Assembly: GCF_002788215.1 (NCBI RefSeq) | Contig: NZ_CP024845.1 | Coordinates: forward strand, 1,674,001 to 1,738,000 | Direction of reading: 5' to 3' | Source: Halohasta litchfieldiae | GTDB lineage: Archaea; Halobacteriota; Halobacteria; Halobacteriales; Haloferacaceae | Length of the DNA: 64,000 nt | Part shown: positions 61,419 through 64,000 of the stretch, piece by piece | Layout of the letters: every line of letters starts with the position of its first letter | How positions within the stretch are numbered: the first letter of the stretch is position 1 | Notes under the pieces: generated by a model | The model's database searches: none | What the model was told of the DNA's origin: nothing | What the model saw: only the letters and a program-made list of their open reading frames with translations | Position numbers and translations under genes: made by a program

Positions 61419-62979
61419 CGTCGCCTGTCGCGAAGGTGTCCCAGCGATCCAGGATCACCGACGTTGCAGTCGTGCCGTTGTTGAGCTTCATGATGTATTT
61501 CAAGCTGTGTACGTGGTGGGTTCGGTTGAGCTGGTCCGTGCCGGGCTGGTCGACCTTGTTGCGGTCGATCTGTCCGAACCCAGAGAGGAACGAGCGGAGA
61601 TGGTCGGCCGCCGCCCGGTCGATCCAGTCGATGCGCTCGTAGTAGTTGACCGCTCGGGCGGCATCGGTGACGTTCGACTCCTCGACGAGGAACTCCAGCC
61701 ACTCCATGACGACGAGATCGCCGACGTAGTCGCCGGGAATCGCCGTGAGGTACGGTTTGTCGCCGCTGCTGGAGAGCTGATCGGAGCTGACGTACTCGAA
61801 GTCGCCTTGGGTGTCTCCGTCGTCGACCGGGGCGGTCGACTCATCGGCGGTCTCAGCCTGCGTGGACGCAGCCATCTCACCATCGGAGCCGTTGCCGAGG
61901 CTATCGTCGGTGTCGTCCATCGCGAGGTTGTCGCCGTCGTCGAGGGAGTCATCCATTCCACCGAGGTCGTCCTCGTCGTCGTCCATCTCGCCGAAGGAGT
62001 CGTCCATCGCGAGGTCGTCGCCGTCGTCGAGGGAGTCATCCATTCCACCGAGGTCGTCGTCAGGTTCTTCGCCCTCTTCGGCCCACGAGGCATCGCCTGA
62101 GTCGTACTCGTCTTTCAGTTCACTAAACGACTTACCGCCGGTTGAATCTTGATCGCTCACCATTTCTTCTGATTCGCTTTCGCCGCCGACTGCGTCGGCG
62201 TCATCTTCGTCCAGTTCATCGAACTCGTCGTCCATCCCGCCATCGTCGAACTCGTCGTCGCCGAACTCGTCGTCATCGTCCTCCTCGAAGTCGTCGTCGA
62301 AGAAACCATCGGCGTCTTCGCTCATCACCGAGTCGTCGACGTCGTCGTCCTGCTGTGTTTCCTCTTCGCCGTCATCGAACAGTCCGAGTCCGCCACCGCC
62401 GCCACCGCCGCCACCGCCGCCGACATCGAACTCGCCGGCGTCCTGTTCGTCTACGAAGGGATTGATGCCGCGCGTCACCATCTCGTAGATATCGAGCAGG
62501 TTTCTGACGTCTTCCTCGACGTCTTCGATTCGGTCGCTGATCTCGGTGTTCTCGCTTTTGACGGTGTTGACCGTCGAGGAGAGGCTTGCAACCTCGTTTT
62601 CGAGTTCGTCGACTTGGTGTTCGAGTTCGTCCATGTCCGCACCGCCACCGCCGCCACCGCCGCCGCCACCGAAGTCGTCATCCATCCCGCCGAAGTCATC
62701 GTCCATCCCGCCGAAGTCGTCGCCGCCACCGCCGCCGCCGAACTCGTCGTCCATCCCGCCGAACTCGCCACCGTCGTCGTCCATCAGTCCGTCGCCACCG
62801 CCGCCTCCCCCGCCGGAATCATCATCGTCGTCGGAATCAAGGATTCGGTCGATGATGCTCGCGCCGACCAAGCCTGCTGTGCCGGCGGCCGTGGGACCAA
62901 GCACTGAGAGCTCGGTGCCGAACAGCGAGATCCCATCGAGCGCGGGGAGTGTGACGAGGAGCGATATACCGAGACCCAT
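61408..62979 (-). CDS. arlCE: Archaellum accessory protein ArlC/D/E fusion
   Basis: A 523-residue fused motor-switch protein that links chemotaxis signals (through CheF) to the archaellum. It has an N-terminal hydrophobic segment (about 5-50), long Gly and Asp tracts, a coiled coil (about 117-160), a FlaC-type motif DVRNLLDIYEMVTRGINPFV (about 158-177), a second long acidic linker, and a C-terminal FlaD/E domain (about 410-515, YLTAIPGDYVGDLVVMEWL; RSFLSGFGQIDRNK). The linkers are unusually long and repetitive. ATG 62979 is fixed by the TATA element at 63001-63009. Confidence 0.9.
   Translation of the reverse strand: MGLGISLLVTLPALDGISLFGTELSVLGPTAAGTAGLVGASIIDRILDSDDDDDSGGGGGGGDGLMDDDGGEFGGMDDEFGGGGGGDDFGGMDDDFGGMDDDFGGGGGGGGGGADMDELEHQVDELENEVASLSSTVNTVKSENTEISDRIEDVEEDVRNLLDIYEMVTRGINPFVDEQDAGEFDVGGGGGGGGGGGLGLFDDGEEETQQDDDVDDSVMSEDADGFFDDDFEEDDDDEFGDDEFDDGGMDDEFDELDEDDADAVGGESESEEMVSDQDSTGGKSFSELKDEYDSGDASWAEEGEEPDDDLGGMDDSLDDGDDLAMDDSFGEMDDDEDDLGGMDDSLDDGDNLAMDDTDDSLGNGSDGEMAASTQAETADESTAPVDDGDTQGDFEYVSSDQLSSSGDKPYLTAIPGDYVGDLVVMEWLEFLVEESNVTDAARAVNYYERIDWIDRAAADHLRSFLSGFGQIDRNKVDQPGTDQLNRTHHVHSLKYIMKLNNGTTATSVILDRWDTFATGDDGL
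61912..62058 (-). repeat. Direct 60-base repeat inside arlCE
   Basis: Copies at 61912-61971 and 61999-62058 (87 bases apart, one mismatch) encode DDLGGMDDSLDDGDDLAMDD and a version with N for one D. In-frame duplication inside the acidic linker. Confidence 0.85.
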
Positions 62980-63000
62980 TACGTGAAATCGTAACAACCA

Positions 63001-63009
63001 GTATACTTC
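63001..63009 (-). promoter_or_regulatory. TATA element of the arl operon
   Basis: Minus-strand GAAGTATAC centred about 26 nt before the arlCE ATG at 62979; leaderless start likely. Confidence 0.65.
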
Positions 63010-63020
63010 AAACCACCCCT

Positions 63021-63031
63021 CTGAATTTCAG
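63021..63031. promoter_or_regulatory. Palindrome upstream of the arl promoter
   Basis: CTGAATTTCAG, a perfect inverted repeat around one central base, lies 12 bases upstream of the arl TATA element. It could be a regulator site for archaellum expression; no binding protein is known to me for it. Confidence 0.35.
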
Positions 63032-63074
63032 GGATGAGATTTTGAACACACGGCGACTGATGCCGGCCAAGCGG

Positions 63075-63578
63075 TCAGATTTGCTGTATCGAATCGTCGG
63101 CTGTCCGGATCGAGACCGTCTCTTCGGCCGGATCGAACCGAAGCGAGCGGCCGTGGTTGCCACCGATATCCGCGTCGACAAGCCGGATACCAAGCTCCTC
63201 GAGTAGCTGTTCGGCCATCGCTATGTTTCGGCTGCCGATACTTTCGCCGGTAGAATTAAATTGGAGCATTTCACTGCCACCGACGATCCACGCCCGAAGC
63301 CGGTTCGCATCGGCTCCGGCTTCGACCATCTCGTCGATCAGAAGCGGGAGCCCGGTGTCGACGAACTTCGCAGGGGTAGTATCACGCGCGTGGTCGACAG
63401 AAGGTAACATGACGTGGATCAGTCCGGACACCGAGTTCCGCTGGTCGTATAAAATAATCCCGAGACACGACCCCAGCCCACTCGTAACCAGAACTGTCTC
63501 GTCTGTGACGACGGCGTATTCGGCGATCCCGATTTTCCGTCGGGTGATGGTCTCATCGTTCGTTTCGAGGCGTTTCAC
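63075..63578 (-). CDS. cheD: Chemoreceptor glutamine deamidase CheD
   Basis: A 167-residue deamidase that converts Gln to Glu on chemoreceptors and interacts with CheC. Catalytic Cys38 (TSGLGSCLGI) and His55 (SGLIHVMLPS) are present, with Thr in DTTPAKFVDTGLP completing the usual triad. It lies 42 bases after cheC and about 95 bases before arlCE, on the same strand. Target receptors could include the one at 29629. Confidence 0.95.
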   Translation of the reverse strand: MKRLETNDETITRRKIGIAEYAVVTDETVLVTSGLGSCLGIILYDQRNSVSGLIHVMLPSVDHARDTTPAKFVDTGLPLLIDEMVEAGADANRLRAWIVGGSEMLQFNSTGESIGSRNIAMAEQLLEELGIRLVDADIGGNHGRSLRFDPAEETVSIRTADDSIQQI

Positions 63579-63620
63579 GGCTCCTCCTGACTGTTCCGGT
63601 AATCGGCGTTGGAGAGTGGT

Positions 63621-64000
63621 TTACGTCTGTGCTGGCAGTGCCGACAGTGCGCGAGCGAGTTCACGCTCGTTCGGCAGCGCGTAGATATCACAGCGGCCCT
63701 GATTGCCGTCGATATCGATAGTCGAGTCGATGACAAACGCGTACTCCTGTTGTTGCCCAAGCTTGCCGACAACGGGACTCATGATCGACGACCCCATGTC
63801 GTGGACGAAGTTCGGCGGGGTGTGTTCGATACTGGTTCCAAGCACGTTGGCCCAGCCATCGATGAAGCCGCTTGTCATGATGTTGCCCAGCTCTTTGATC
63901 GCCCCTTCGGTCATCGTCCCAATCCCCTCTTCATCCGATCCGCCGGGCATCATCGCGCTGGCGATTGTCTGGGCCGACCCCTCGTCGAACAGCACGACGA
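63621..64000 (-). CDS. cheC: Chemotaxis protein CheC, cut by the window edge
   Basis: The visible 126 residues, from the right edge to the stop at 63621, cover the C-terminal part of a CheC-type CheY-P phosphatase: VVLFDEGSAQTIASAMM, then EGAIKELGNIMTSGFIDGW with the active-site Glu and Asn of the helix, and FVIDSTIDIDGNQGRCD. The start lies beyond base 64000. CheC works with CheD in receptor adaptation, consistent with the neighbouring gene. Confidence 0.92.
   Translation of the reverse strand, partial: VVLFDEGSAQTIASAMMPGGSDEEGIGTMTEGAIKELGNIMTSGFIDGWANVLGTSIEHTPPNFVHDMGSSIMSPVVGKLGQQQEYAFVIDSTIDIDGNQGRCDIYALPNERELARALSALPAQT

Noticed and set aside
1-64000. CRISPR arrays, tRNA or rRNA genes, and complete insertion sequences
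   Set aside because: I looked for regularly spaced repeats, GTTCRA-type T-loops with matching acceptor stems, and transposases with terminal repeats, and found none I could support.

Overview
The window is a piece of a haloarchaeal (class Halobacteria) chromosome. The proteins are very acidic, the DNA is GC-rich with GTC/GAC-heavy codon use, and the gene set is archaeal: TFB, NMD3, the arl/fla archaellum operon with cheC/cheD, two PGF-CTERM surface proteins and several Tat lipoproteins. Many genes have an AT-rich TATA element 24-30 nt before the start codon, the arrangement of leaderless haloarchaeal transcripts. I cannot name the genus. I see no rRNA, tRNA, CRISPR array or intact insertion sequence, and no gene-free stretch longer than about 300 bases.

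Layout. 0-8 kb: housekeeping genes (tail of a probable beta-propeller protein, prs, HIT hydrolase, TFB, NMD3, a phosphoribosyltransferase, HtpX, PhzF). 7.7-11.4 kb: a membrane-anchored HTH regulator divergent from a two-gene operon for secreted proteins, one sharing the regulator's ectodomain, with a repeat-rich promoter between them. 11.4-20.8 kb: cysteine synthase, thioredoxin-like protein, glutamate dehydrogenase, a DUF4166-YndJ pair, a DUF255 thioredoxin-fold protein, a lipoprotein and a PGF-CTERM protein. 20.8-25.6 kb: copper region with a TRASH-domain Lrp regulator, a DUF7490-type PGF-CTERM protein and the Cu P-type ATPase CopA. 25.6-37.7 kb: HEAT-repeat protein, DJ-1/PfpI protein, COG3357 regulator, two YdjM-like membrane proteins, a chemoreceptor, Dph6, a decayed aldehyde dehydrogenase, a PAPS-reductase-like protein, a DUF4382 lipoprotein and an HtrA-type protease.

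37.7-50.1 kb is the most interesting part. Five palindromes of the form TTAGG-N4-CCTAA (one with a mismatch) sit exactly at the promoters of a Tat-exported GMC dehydrogenase operon, a family-2 glycosyltransferase, a ferric-ion-binding lipoprotein co-transcribed with an ArnT-like glycosyltransferase, an RGP-like protein and a flippase-like membrane protein. An iron ABC permease lies alongside. The operators resemble those of DtxR/IdeR iron repressors. I infer one iron-responsive regulon joining ferric uptake, an exported flavin dehydrogenase and a polyprenyl-phosphate-dependent surface glycan pathway.

50-56.3 kb: an epimerase, a desuccinylase-like protein, upp, an IMPACT protein, an ACT regulator, hisB and hisA. 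56.3-64 kb: the archaellum motor operon arlCE-F-G-H-I-J, read on the minus strand and preceded by cheD and a cheC cut by the window edge.
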